A stretch of DNA of 64,000 bases from Tetracentron sinense (GCA_015143295.1 CM026552.1:60940944-61004943); one strand, 5' to 3'. Positions 46,298 through 57,581 are shown, numbered from the stretch's first letter. The notes: generated by a model not told the origin, from the sequence alone. Numbers and translations are program-made.

Positions 46298-47541
46298 TGT
46301 AACGCTCCAGAATTTTAATATAATAAAATTATGGGTTTATTGGTCCTTAATTAAGGTTAATAGGTTAAGTATTTAATTAAATTGTGAAAAGTGAGTTTTA
46401 CTTGAGATTGAGTTGTAATGATCAAATCTTAGTATTTCTTCTCAAAAACCCCACACAGTGTGTTGGTCAACTACTGGGACCTTCACCTGTCGTATTGGTT
46501 TCGTCAGGTATCGTCTCGCAGGACCGCAGGGTCATATTCTGTAAGAAAATCAAGAAAATGAGAAATTTCCAGATTTTTAGAAATTAAGTGGGACTCAATA
46601 TTTGTGGGGATCCTAATAGAAATCCATGCGGCTGATACCAGCACGTGCCGGTCAGCCGTGGGAACTAACGTCTGTCGTTTCGGCAGTCAGTTATCTCAAA
46701 CGAAGAAACGACGGCCTATTTTGTGTCTGAAATCAGGAAATTAGTGGGTTTTACAGTTTTCTTCCAGACAAAAGTGTAGCTATCAAAACTCAGTATTTTT
46801 CTCTAAAATTTTTACAGTAGGTGTCGAACTACCCCAAGTCCGGTTGCCTGAAGTTTCGTCAAAATCGGACATCGTTTGATAATGTTTCAGAGGCCGTAAG
46901 TACAAATAAATCAGGAATTGAGTAAAATAGTCAAAGTGTTGACTTGGTCAACAAGTCACATCAAGAGAGGTCATGTGCCATGCACATGACCCATGGTCTT
47001 TAAAAGAGGGGCTAGACCTCTTCATTTACACGTTTTGGACAGCAAAGGAGGCTCTGCCCCCATAATTTTTTGGGAGAGAAAGTGAGGAGAGAGAAAGGAA
47101 GAGAGAGAAAGAGGAGAGAGAAAGGAAGAGAGAGAAAGGAAAGGGAGGTCTCCTTGGGATTTTTCAACGTTCCCGACGCATTGGCGATGTCCGATTTTCT
47201 CCCTGATGTCTCGAATGGTGTGTAGAGAGAGAAAGAGAGAATTCAAGAGAGAGAAAGTGGAGGTTAGAGAGAGAAGCGGTTCACCTAGAGGTTTTCCAGC
47301 ATTCTGATTGCATTGGCGATGACCATTTCAACATCTGGAGTCTCAAAAGTCGTGTAGTAGGTAAAATCCCTCTCCATCTATTCTCTTTTCCCTTATTGAA
47401 GCTACTTTATTTATGTGGAATGGTTTGGTGATATTATGTGTGGATGGAAAAAGGTCAGAGACCTTATAAATGATCTGTGGATGGGATGGATGAGAGTGAA
47501 AATGGAGCAGAGGGATGGAGCCTTCGGTTTCGGGCAGTTTC
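46298..47541 (+). mobile_element. Family B 3' LTR, first part
   Basis: Starts TGTAACGCTCCAGAATTT. It matches 31910-32571 at about 95 percent by eye and continues with a purine tract of GAGAGAGAAAG units (47083-47140) near the presumed transcription start. Element E interrupts it at 47542. Confidence 0.8.
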
Positions 47542-47753
47542 TGTAGAGCCCCGGACCTTTTCACATTTAATAAATGACACTTTCATAGCCATTTTGCCGT
47601 TAAAGTAGTATAATTATTAAATAAGGAAGAAATTGAAAATTTTGAAATGTTAAAAATGTTCCTTTTCGAAGTACGAACCCAACGCAAGTTGAATCGTCAA
47701 AATCCGACGAGCGAGTCAAAAGATATGGCCAAAACAGTCTGGACCTGCAGGCA

Positions 47754-47810
47754 ACCGATCGCTCGGTAGGCAACCGATCGATCGGTCATAAACACCGATC
47801 GCTCGGTCCT
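47754..47810 (+). promoter_or_regulatory. Palindromic CGATCGATCG module in LTR E (short form)
   Basis: Three palindromes, ACCGATCGCTCGGT, ACCGATCGATCGGT and ACCGATCGCTCGGT, without the TTTGTATGGGG core. Confidence 0.75.
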
Positions 47811-48714
47811 CGCGTTTTGCAGAATTTTCACTAAGGGCATTTTCGACATTTGGGTGTTATACCCTTTCTTATATAGGATCGCCCGAGCCTTTAGGGCTCA
47901 TTCTCAACACTTAGAAGATTTGGGGGATTAGAAGAGAGGAGAAATGGTTTCCTAAGCTAGGGTTTTGCTTTTGGAGAAGAATCAAAGGGGTTTTGAGACC
48001 CTAGATCACTTCAAGTCCGGCTTTTCTCCAAGATCACGGCTCAAGCACCCGTGGAGAGCGTTCCCCAAGCTAGGGCAGCACCTCACGGTCGTTTTTGGAA
48101 GGGGATTTCTTCCTCACTTGATCAAGGTCGGTACTTCTTGCTACCCTACTAGTTATAGTTCCTTCTTTTCCTTTATTTCTCCTTGTTTTCTTTCATTTAC
48201 ACATGTGCTATGAGATGGATGAGTGTGAATGGCGAATGGAGACGGAATGGGCGATTGGATGCCGTGTGTATGATGTAATGAACAAAAAGGGGAAGGGCAT
48301 TGTACTAATAATAAACATACAAGTATGTTGTGATTGTGAACCCACCTAGAAAAAGCATGATGTAGGTTTAACGAATAATGAACACACCATGTTTGATGAA
48401 ATACCAAGGTGAATAAAGTGAGTTGTAAATTAGGAAATGCATGCCTAATAAATTATGGATATTGCTAGGGCCTATGATAGTGTGTTTTCTTGCTTTCCCT
48501 AAATGATGTGAATATTACATTGCTCAATCATTGATGTTATATGTGTTGTGAATTACCCAAATATCATATTTAAATTTAAAATGCAAGTATGTACACGATT
48601 CCCACGAGCCCGGCATGCATGACATGATTTACCGAGGTTTTCAAGAACATGGTTAGAGGTGGGACATATCCTACGATATGTTTTACCTTGCTTTTCACAA
48701 GAAAACAAGAACCA

Positions 48715-48870
48715 ACATTCCACGAGGGGTCTTCCCTCACTCACAAGTGCATATCATGAAGAAGGGCCTCCCTTCCCTCGCAAGTACATACATATCATGA
48801 AGAAGGGTCTCCCTTCCCTCTCAAGTGCATTGCATAAAGAAGGGTCTCCCTTCCCTCTCAAGGCATCTCT
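48715..48870 (+). repeat. Tandem array in LTR E, about 45-bp unit, four copies
   Basis: Units carry GAAGGGTCTCCCTTCCCTC (a near-perfect dyad) and TCAAGTGCAT. Confidence 0.8.
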
Positions 48871-49240
48871 CAAGCGCATCTCACAAGGATATCTCACAAG
48901 TGTATCTCACAAGTTACATGATCACAAGCAAGCACGCATGACATGACACGTACGACACGCTCGACAAGATCAAGCAAGACAAACGCGACAAGCTTTCAAG
49001 TACGAAAAGATATTTCAAGCCAAGTCAAGTGCACGATGTTTTCAAGAGGTTTTATCGGTTTTCTACGAAATACAAGCATGATTATAAATTGCTTTACTTC
49101 CTTGTATGATATGAATTGTTTCCGTCTAACATATATGAATTGCTCTTGATTTATGTATTGCCATTTTTATGCTATGACTATTGGTTAGCACTTGGTACCC
49201 GTTGAGTATTCCATGCTCAGCCGTACTTCTTATGTCGGCA

Positions 49241-49351
49241 GGTTCTGAGGGAGCTGCTGCTCCATTTGATGTTTGTGCTCCTGGTCCATGGGTGGAAGAG
49301 GAGTACGTCGAGGAGCCTTTAGAGGAACCTCCCGTAGAGGGTTATCAGTAG
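49241..49351 (+). other. Acidic 36-codon reading frame in LTR E, copy 1
   Basis: Starts GSEGAAAPFDVCAPG, continues PWVEEEYVEEPLEEPPVEG and ends before TAG. It shares PWVEEEYVEE with family C, with different codons at several positions. Confidence 0.55.
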
Positions 49352-49611
49352 GTGGTGTTAGATTCTGAGTGGATTAGCTGTGGGTGAGCATGAGTGATTA
49401 TATCCATGTATTTTGGCGGGCGTACCGGCTTTTATGATTGCAAACATGATGAATTATATTGCTTTACTTTATTGTCATGATATGAATCATTCCTGCTTTA
49501 TATGCATGAATTGTTTCCTGCTTTATGTATGCAATACGTATGCTATGATTGTTGGTTAGTGCTTGGTACCCGCTGAGTATTCCATGCTCAGTCGTACTTC
49601 TTATGTCGGCA

Positions 49612-49722
49612 GGTTCTGAGGGAGCTGCTGCTCCATTTGATGTTTGTGCTCCTGGTCCATGGGTGGAGGAGGAGTACGTCGAGGAGCCTTTGGAGGAACC
49701 TCCCGTAGAGGGTTATCAGTAG
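49612..49722 (+). other. Acidic 36-codon reading frame in LTR E, copy 2
   Basis: Same product as copy 1; the nucleotide differences I saw are silent. It ends before TAG. Confidence 0.55.
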
Positions 49723-49917
49723 GTGGTGTTAGATTTTGAGTGGATTAGCTGTGGGTGAGCATGAGTGATTATATCCATGTATTTTGACGGGCATGTCCGC
49801 TCGTTCTTTGTTTTGATTTCTTTGTATTAAACTTGGACCATGTGTATATACTTAGAGGTTGTTAGACTTCCGCTGTGTTTTATAGTTATGTTTCTGCTGT
49901 CATCCTCTATTGTATAT

Positions 49918-52671
49918 TGTAACGACCCGAAATTTTAATATAATAAAATTATGTATTTATGGGTCCTTAATGAAGGTTAATTAGTTAATTATTTGGTAAA
50001 TTAATAAGAAGGGGATTTTGGTCAGGGTTGAAGTGCACCGAGGAAATCTCAGTATCATTTGGCAAAAATCGCACACAGTGTGCTGGTCGACCGCTGGGAC
50101 ACACCCTTCCCGTATCGGTTCCGTCAAGTATCATTTCGCGGGACCGCGGGGCCATTATGTGTGATAAAATTGAGAAAAACGAGAAATTTCCATATTTCCA
50201 GAAATTAAGTGGGACCCAATATCTGTTGGAGATCCTAATACAAATCCGTGCGGTTAGCACTAATGCGTGTCGGTCGGTCGTGGGGACTAATGTCTGTCGT
50301 CACGGCAGTTAGTTATCTCAAACGAAGAAACGGTGGCCTGTTTTGTGTTCGAAATCAGGAAATTAGTGGGTTTTGTAATTTTCTTCCGGACTAAAGTGTA
50401 GCTGTCAAAACTCAGTATTTTTCCCCGAAATTTTTACAGTAGGTGTCGGACTGCTCCAAGTTCGGTCACCTAAAATTTCGTCAAAATCGGATGTCATTAA
50501 GTAGGATTACGGATGCCGTATATGCGAGAAAATACGAAATAATAGTCAAATGGTCAACCCGTTGACTTGGTCAACGGGGACCATTAATGGTGGTCATGTG
50601 CATGGCACATGACCCTTGCATTATAAAAATGGGGGCAGCCCCTTTTATTATCACGTTTTTGCAACAGTGAGGGATTCTTCCACAGCATATTGTAGAGAGA
50701 GAAAGTGAGGAGAGAGAAAGGAAGAGAGAGAAAGAGGAGAGAGAAAGAAGAGAGAAGTGGATCCTTGAGGTTTTTCGACGTCCCCGACGCGTTGGCGGCG
50801 TCCAATTTTCTCTCCGGCGTCTCGTTTTGCATGTAGAGAGAGAGAGAAAAAGGTAGAGAGAGAAAGTTGCATGCGCTCTACCCGGGGTTGATCGTCGTTG
50901 GGAACGCGTTGGTGACATCTGTTTTTGCCTACGAGGCCTCGAAACACGTGAAACAGTAAAACCCCTCTCTTTTCTTCTTATTTTTCCGCTTATTTTGCTA
51001 TATTATTTCATGTGATGTATATGCATGTCTTTTGACGCGAATGAAAAAGGGTCAAAGACCCCTATGTGATGTTGTGATTTTATGTGGTCCCTCGGGGAGC
51101 CCAGATCGGGTCCCGGGTAAATTGTATCGCCACCCTAGAGTGACGAAAAGTTGTTTTGCATGTCTTGTAAGGCTATGGAGACATCAATTAGCCTGAAAAC
51201 TCTCCCTAACGGGACGGTGTGTTACCGGAGTTGGTTCACGGGCGCGAGGCCCAAGTATTTCAGTTAATCAAGCGAGGCTTGGGTTAACTGGGGTTAACTT
51301 GTGGTTAGAAAATCTAACCAGGGTTAAGTATAGTCCGTGGTTCCTCTTTGACTAGGTCAGGAGAGACGGTGCCCAGTAAGGCCCGGGGTTCCTCCGTGAC
51401 TGATAGTCGGGAGATGTCGGTCTGTTTGTCTAGGTCGTCCGTGGTGCCTCTTGGACTAGGTCAGGAGTGGCGGTGTCCTGCATGGCCCGTGGTTCCTCCG
51501 TGACTGGTAGTCAGGAGATGTCGGAGTCCTAGGAAGTTTAAAGTGGCTAAACATCAGATAGTGTATAGTCCGGGGTTCCTCTCTGGGTGGGTTAGAAGAT
51601 GTCGGCACCGTGTCTATTGTGGTCCCTTCTTGGTGGAGCGTCAGGAGATGTCGGCATTGGTATAGATGTCGGGGTTCCTCTGTAGACTAGCCAGAAGATG
51701 ACGGTAGGCAGGTTGGTCGGGGTTCCTTCATAACTGATACCCAGGGCGATGGCGGCGAATACACGGTAGATGTGGCCAGTCAATTGAATGGAAAAATGTT
51801 CTTATTGGGTGAATGCCCATGTTGTGTGTGTAAGCTTCGGATACGAAGTGGTCTGAGTTGGTATACTCAGAGTTGGTGTATTTGTTTGAGTTTGTGGACT
51901 CATAGTTCAGTATGGAATCATCGGATTCCAGGTGAGTTGGGTTGGTATACCCAAGGTTTTGTCATGTTCGGGTGAAAGCCGGAACAGCGTGCGTGAGTCT
52001 AAATGACTCAATGTATTATGGTTATGATTTAGAGACTTTAAGCTAAACATTTGTGGGCTGTGGCCAATTAATAGAGTCTTAGGACTCGAAATGAAACATG
52101 ATTGATGATCGAAACGATAATTTGGTAATATAATACATTCATAACTGAACCTCATAATTAGAAAGTAATGTGAGGTCGGGAACCTCTGTTAGGGTGACGT
52201 AACCCTAAGTGACCTTGGGTCACAATTTATTATATACTGTTCTATTTTACTGTAACATGCAAATTGAACTGCTTATTATATCATTATTGATGCGTGTTAT
52301 TATGTGGAAAATAGTTTAGAATGATTGTGGTTTTATTGGGCTTCATAGCTCACTGACTTTTTGTGTCAGCAGATCTTGGAGCTGCTGATCCGTAAGTGAA
52401 AAATCTATCTGGATATTTTGGAAGCTTGTACAAGTTGTACCTGGCGTGATAGAGACGCCTACTTTTGTAAAACAAACTTGATGTAAATAATACAGGTATA
52501 TGGTTTATATGATGGCTATTGTGATGACAGGTATTATTTGCTTTTTGGGAGCATCTGATAAATGCTTAAATTTCCCGCATTTTTGCGGGTAAAGTCTTCC
52601 GCTTGCATGATTTGACGAACGGACACGCGTCTCGGAACTTGATTCCCTAGGCGCGGGTTCGGGGCGTCACA
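49918..52671 (+). mobile_element. Solo LTR of family B, 2.75 kb, in LTR E
   Basis: Starts TGTAACGACCCGAAATTT, ends CGGGGCGTCACA, with TSD TATAT at 49913-49917 and 52672-52676. Contains the CACACAGTGTG dyad, a purine tract (50693-50760), a long TATA-like TTATAAAAA near 50622, a degenerate tandem array, and an acceptor-like GTGTCAGCAG near 52370 after GGGCTTCATAGCTCAC. Confidence 0.9.
51330..51745 (+). repeat. Degenerate tandem array in solo LTR B, about 50-60-bp unit
   Basis: About seven units built on GGTTCCTC, GACTAGGTCAGGAG and (A/G)TGTCGG. Confidence 0.7.
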
Positions 52672-52780
52672 TATATGCTCTGTGGGTTTTTGCAGGTTGG
52701 TTTGTCAAGCAAGTCATGTAAGCCATGATTAGTCGTCCAAAGTTCACTCTAACTCCTAGGGTGGGTTTTGGGTCGCGACA
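52672..52780 (+). mobile_element. Family E LTR, final part
   Basis: Resumes after the solo B LTR and ends CTAGGGTGGGTTTTGGGTCG then CGACA. Confidence 0.8.
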
Positions 52781-53175
52781 GAAGTGGTATCAGAGCTTAG
52801 GCTTTAGGTCTCTAGGGTCATTTAGAATCTTATACCACGGCTTGACAAGAGCATATGTTAGGAAACAAGTTAGGAAGGAAGTAAGTCGGAAGCGAGTCTG
52901 GTTCCAAGTGTGAGACTAAACTTTAGTCTTAGTCTAAAATGGTTGCTTTAACCAAGTACGGGTCCTAGGTACGCTAGAACACTAAAGTATAAGTATAATG
53001 TGATGAATACTCTGATGACTGGATGTGATGTACATTAGTATTATACAACTAATACAAATTGAATTATTGTGAAATGGCGTCGAAATAAACTGTGGTTTCA
53101 AGTTAGACTCATGTGGTGTTATTATTCTCAGGACTTTAGTCATGAGACGGAACACACGGGGTCGTGGACCACATA
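52781..53175 (+). mobile_element. Element E leader and start of gag
   Basis: PBS TGGTATCAGAGC at 52785-52796, then about 350 bp of leader parallel to the C leader (TTCTCAGGA near the end), then a gag start reading MRRNTRGRG as in element C. A C element is inserted at 53176. Confidence 0.75.
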
Positions 53176-53388
53176 TGTAGCACCCCGGACTTTTTCATCT
53201 TTAATGAATGACACTTTCGTAGCTAATTGGCCATTTTTGTAGTCTAATTAATAAATAAGGGAGAAATCGGAAATTCTGAAATGTCAGAAAATGTTCGTTT
53301 TCGAAAGACGGATCCAACGCAAGTTGAATCGTCGAAATCCGACGAGCGAGTCAAAAGATATGGTCAAAACAGTCCAGACATACAGAGC

Positions 53389-53574
53389 ACCGATCGCTCG
53401 GTCCAGTCAGCGATCGATCGGTCCATAACCGATCGATCGGTAGCTATCGCACGGTCAGAAATTTTGTATGGGGAAATTTTCCAGAGAGTGAGTTTTTGAC
53501 CGGTCGATCGGTCAATAACACCGATCGATCGGTAGGCAACCGATCGATCGGTCATAACCACCGATCGCTCGGTC
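53389..53574 (+). promoter_or_regulatory. Palindromic CGATCGATCG module in element C LTR
   Basis: Seven palindromes (ACCGATCGCTCGGT, GCGATCGATCGGT, ACCGATCGATCGGT, ACCGGTCGATCGGT and repeats) around the core TTTGTATGGGGAAATTTTCC and AGAGAGTGAG. Confidence 0.85.
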
Positions 53575-54560
53575 TTCGTGTTTTTCAGAATTTTCATTAA
53601 GGGCTTTTTCGTCTTTTGGGGGTCAAACCCTTTCTCCTTAAGGCTTGCCCGAGCCTTAGGGCATCATTCACTATACTTAGAGAGATTTGGGAGATAAGAG
53701 AGAAGAGAAAAGGGTTTCCTAAACCTAGGTTGCTTTTGGAGAAGAAATCAAAGGGGTGAAGACCCTAGATCGTCCACAAGCACGTTTTCTTCAAGATTTC
53801 AACTCAAGCTCGGGTGGGGTGCATTCGCAAAGCTAGGGCAGCCCTCACTCACATTTTTGAAATGGATTTCTTCCCCAACTCCAGCTTCTTTCAAGCAAAG
53901 GCTTCATCTTTCAAGTTGGAGCTTCAATCAAGGTTCCTACCAAGGATTCAAGCCTTGATTCAAGGTTAGTACACTCTACTAACTTTCTTTAGCAATAGTC
54001 TAGATTTTCTATTGTGAAATGTGACTCTTGGTAGTATGTTTTCTTCCTTATAAAATGTATCATCTCCACTAAAGATAAACAAGATAAGAAAAATGTATGG
54101 ATGTGTGGATGGGATGTCGATTGAGGCGATTGGATGCCGTATGGATGTTGTGTGATGTGTGAAATGGAAAATGGAAGATGGGCACTTTACAAATAACGAA
54201 TGTACCTTGATGTCTTGATGAAAAATACGCACTAAATAAGGGAAATGGAAGGACTAAGAAATGTTGCCCACCGTGTGTTTGATAAAATGACTAAACAAGG
54301 GATAAATAGACTTAATGAAGAAAATGGAAATAGAAATTGTGTAAATTTTCTTAGGAATGATAAATTGCTCAAATGTTCTATATGTTGCCTAAATTTTCAT
54401 ACCACTATGTTAGGGATTGAAATGCCATATTCATGTGATCCGCCCATCCAAGTATGTCATCATGATTTTCCACTATTGACAAGCACACAAGCACGCATGC
54501 ATGCATGAATTGGGTTTTCCAAGAGTAATTGTGCATAATAAAGCAAACAAGAAAATGAAA

Positions 54561-54896
54561 CATGACAAGGAGGTTGGTAGCCCAGGTGAAGGGTACTACT
54601 AGCCTCTGGCTCACAAGTGAAATGAAACAAGAACATGACAAGGAGGTTGGTAGCCCAAGGAAGAGTGCTAGCCTCTGGCTCACAAGAGAAATGGAACAAG
54701 AACATGACAAGGAGGTTGGTAGCCCAAGGAAGGGTGCTAGCCTCTGGCTCACAAGAGAAATGGAACAAGAACATGACAAGGAGGTTGGTAGCCCAAGGAA
54801 GGGTGCTAGCCTCTGGCTCACAAGAGAAATGGAACAAGAACATGACAAGGAGGTTGGTAGCCTAAGGAAGGGTGCTAGCCTCTGGCTCACAAGTAT
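54561..54896 (+). repeat. Tandem array in element C LTR, about 68-bp unit, five copies
   Basis: Same unit as the solo C LTR array, with one copy more or less and small internal differences. Arrays of this kind vary in copy number between otherwise near-identical LTRs. Confidence 0.92.
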
Positions 54897-55138
54897 ACAA
54901 GTCAAGAACAAATCAAGACATGAAATACAAGACAAGACACGACACACATACATGATTTGACCGAGACACGAAAAAGGTTTCCGAGACATGAGTTTTACCG
55001 AGGTTTTTGCATTCATACACGCATGTCAAGATATGGCTATGTATCTTATGCTTTCACTATTGCTTTAAATTAATATCTTGTATTGCTCACTGTTATTATG
55101 CTTTCGCTATTGTTATGATTAGCTAGTAGTTTGTACTC

Positions 55139-55159
55139 GCTGAGTATTCCATGCTCAGC
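55139..55159 (+). promoter_or_regulatory. Conserved CTGAGTATTCCATGCTCAG hairpin
   Basis: GCTGAG and CTCAGC arms around TATTCCATG, followed 11 bp later by TATGTCGGCAG. The same motif occurs at about 40174, 45423, 49203 and 49574 in LTRs that otherwise differ. Confidence 0.7.
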
Positions 55160-55177
55160 CGTACTTTTATGTCGGCA

Positions 55178-55309
55178 GGTACTGTGGATGTCCTCGACCC
55201 CGAGCCTTGGGTCGAGGAGGAGTATGTAGAGGAGAGGGAGCCACCTATCCCATGGCAGTCTCAGGAGGATGGGGACTTGGATGTGTGGCCATACCTCGAC
55301 TACTGTTGA
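55178..55309 (+). other. Acidic 43-codon reading frame in element C LTR
   Basis: Frame with LDPEPWVEEEYVEER, QSQEDGDLDVWPYLDYC and a TGA stop, directly after the acceptor-like TATGTCGGCAG. Whether it is ever translated is unknown. Confidence 0.55.
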
Positions 55310-55925
55310 GAGGAGAGGGTTCGAGAGTTCCTTTTTGTATTTTGATAGGTGGGCATGTCCACCTTTACTTTGATTGTATTTGGTATATGTTAACTTGGAA
55401 TACTATTTGGAGTTATAGAAGAAAAGAAAAAGTTGGCTTATGCTTCCGCACTTATGTTTAGTTTCCGCGCTCTGATTATCATTGTATTATATTATGTTTA
55501 GCCTCTTGCATTACAGGATGGTTTGACAGGTACACGTAGTCACCTCTAAAGTATCCCTTAACTCCTAGGGGGTATTTTGGGGCGCGACAGAAGTGGTATC
55601 AGAGCTCTAGGCATTAGAGTCCCTAGGGTCACATAGGAATGATACCATGATTGAACTAGGTATTAGAATTACCTTAAAGAGTTGTATTCCAAGTATGGAC
55701 TAACAAGTTAGTCCTAGTCAATAGGTTGAATCTCAACCAAACTTAGAGTCCTACGCTAGGAACACGGATTGTATGTATGATGTTGTGTTGTATACCATGT
55801 GTGTATTAATTGTGTTATGCTTATTAAAATATGTTTGATGAATATGTATTGAGCGAATTACGAAATTTGTACTAAATGCGTATCCAAGTTAGACTCATGT
55901 TGTATTGTCGTTCTCAGGAGAAATC

Positions 55926-57179
55926 ATGAGACGCAATACCCGGGGTCGCGGGTACAACACGAGGGGCAATGGAGGTGATGCTCCATTGGGTGATGATCAA
56001 CCCGACTTTGCCCAAGCATTCGCATCCATAGCCGAGACTTTGGCTATGTCGGCGGCAAGGCAACCGGCCACTCCGCCTAATGCGGCACTTATACCGGCTC
56101 CTCCTAACCGAGCCCAAGCCGGGATAGAAGCTTTTCGGAGGATGAGGCCTCCAACTTTTTGTGGAAGCATTGATCCACTTGTTGCCGAGGGTTGGATCCG
56201 GCAACTTGAGAAGATATTCTTGGTATTGGCACCTACGGAAGTAGAGAGGGTCACATGGGCTGCCTTTATGCTTGAAGGCGAGGCCGACCATTGGTGGAAG
56301 TCTGCACTTCGGACCCGAGAGTTGACCCGGCAAGGCCAGGAATGGACATGGGGAGAATTCTTGGACGTTTTCTACAAGAAATACTTTCCGGTTGGGATGA
56401 AAGAAAAGAAAGAAATTGAATTTATTACCTTGGAGCAAGGTAATATGTCTGTAGCGGCTTACGAAGCCAAGTTCTCAGAGCTATCTCGATTTGCTCCACA
56501 CATGATAGCTACCAAGGCTATGAAGGCCCGGAAATTCGAGAGGGGGTTGAAGGCGTACCTCAAGGATCGTGTCTCAATGTTCCGACATGAGACATATTCA
56601 GAAGTTGTGGACAAGGCATTGTTGGCCGAGTCGAATTCCGAAGAGTTCTTTAAGAGAAGAGGAATAGAGAAGGGACAGTCTAGTAGTTCAGGGGAGAAGA
56701 GAGCTAGGACTATGTCTTATCAGTCCGCAGGGCCGGCTCAGTCACAGAGGATGTACTCGGCACCACAGGCCCCCCGCCCTTTTGCTCCACCGGCTTTTCG
56801 CCCGGCTACCTCGTATGCTTCTCGCCCCGTAGTGACTCAGGCTACGGGTTATACTCCTCCCACTTATTCACATGATGTCTGCACCCTTTGTGGAAGGAGG
56901 CATCCAGTAGGGGAATGTCGGAAGGCTACAGGAGGCTGTTTTCCTTGTGGCGACCAGGGCCACATGATTCGGGATTGTCCCCGACGTCGATTGCCAGCTC
57001 AGTCTTCATGGAGCAGGCCCCCGATTAGGCAGACATCTCAGCCTAGCTCTTCTCAGGCTTCGAGGGCCTCACAGTCTACCCGGCCTCCTCGCCCAGCAAC
57101 TCAGGGTCGAGTTTTTGCTCTATCGGAGAGAGACGCACGTGCATCCGACGATGTCGTGCAAGGTACGCGAGAATTTTGA
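55926..57179 (+). CDS. Element C gag (Ty3/gypsy, looks whole)
   Basis: About 418 codons from MRRNTRGRGYNTRGNGG. The retrotransposon gag domain carries IDPLVAEGWIRQLEKIF, EGEADHWW, FYKKYFPVGMKEKKEIEF and LEQGNMSVAAYEAKFSELSR. A proline/serine-rich linker follows, then CPCG-type cysteines and a CCHC knuckle CFPCGDQGHMIRDC. This pattern suits plant chromoviruses of the Tekay/Del group. Gag forms the virus-like particle. An AT-rich spacer of about 120 bp separates it from the protease-like region. Confidence 0.85.
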   Translation: MRRNTRGRGYNTRGNGGDAPLGDDQPDFAQAFASIAETLAMSAARQPATPPNAALIPAPPNRAQAGIEAFRRMRPPTFCGSIDPLVAEGWIRQLEKIFLVLAPTEVERVTWAAFMLEGEADHWWKSALRTRELTRQGQEWTWGEFLDVFYKKYFPVGMKEKKEIEFITLEQGNMSVAAYEAKFSELSRFAPHMIATKAMKARKFERGLKAYLKDRVSMFRHETYSEVVDKALLAESNSEEFFKRRGIEKGQSSSSGEKRARTMSYQSAGPAQSQRMYSAPQAPRPFAPPAFRPATSYASRPVVTQATGYTPPTYSHDVCTLCGRRHPVGECRKATGGCFPCGDQGHMIRDCPRRRLPAQSSWSRPPIRQTSQPSSSQASRASQSTRPPRPATQGRVFALSERDARASDDVVQGTREF

Positions 57180-57299
57180 GTTTAAGTTGTATAAAATTTC
57201 TATGGTTTATTATATGATTATTTATACTAAGGGTTACCTATGTATGATGCTTGTTGTTGTTTGAAATCTACTAATAGTAGCTACTTAATCGCACAGGCG

Positions 57300-57581
57300 C
57301 TTTATTAGTGAACGAGTGTCTCGCCCGAGTGTTGATCGACACAGAATCCACTCACTCCTTTGTGTCACCTAGTTTCGCGAAGGGATTTTTGACTGAGGCT
57401 ATTCCGTTAGAGCGGGAGTTGACCATTGCAACTCCACTCGGCAAGTCAGTTGATACGGACAAGATATTCAGGGATAGTGTGGTTCAAGTGGGGGAGAATG
57501 AACTGTTAGCCGATCTTATCGTCCTGGATTTCCAAGACTTAGACTTTGACGTCATTCTTGGTATGGATTGGTTGGCAAACC
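57300..57581 (+). pseudogene. Element C protease-like region, cut by LTR insertion
   Basis: Reads like plant gypsy retropepsin: LVNECLARVLIDT, a HSFVS stretch, and the second conserved block DFDVILGMDWL. It ends where an E-type LTR begins at 57582, so the domain and all downstream pol are separated from gag in this copy. Confidence 0.75.

Larger units (their letters stand above)
49078..49803 (+). repeat. 371-bp tandem duplication in LTR E
   Basis: Two direct copies, each with GCTTTACTT, CTTGGTACCCG, the GAGTATTCCATGCTCAG hairpin, TATGTCGGCAG, the acidic frame and ATATCCATGTATTTTG. Hairpins lie at about 49203 and 49574. Confidence 0.85.
47542..49917 (+). mobile_element. Family E LTR, first part
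   Basis: Starts TGTAGAGCCCCGGACC, with a shortened palindromic module (47754-47810), TATA box CTTATATAGG near 47869, a donor-like TCAAGGTCGGTAC near 48121, a tandem array, and two copies of the hairpin/acidic-frame unit. It is split by a solo B LTR and resumes at 52672. Confidence 0.8.
53176..55589 (+). repeat. Element C 5' LTR
   Basis: 2414 bp, TGTAGCACCCC to GGGGCGCGACA. It holds the palindromic module, a donor-like TCAAGGTTAGTACAC near 53964, a tandem array, the hairpin and the acidic frame. Confidence 0.9.
53176..57581 (+). mobile_element. Element C, Ty3/gypsy chromovirus-type, cut by an E-type LTR
   Basis: 5' LTR 53176-55589, PBS TGGTATCAGAGC at 55594-55605, an open gag, and the start of a protease region. 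An E-type LTR begins at 57582; the rest of C, including its 3' LTR, lies outside the window. The candidate left target site is ACATA. It closely resembles the solo C LTR, so it is probably young. Confidence 0.85.

Noticed and set aside
51592-52155. Short minus-strand frames in solo LTR B as genes
   Set aside because: They lie within a solo LTR whose ends and TSD are clear, and show no domain similarity.
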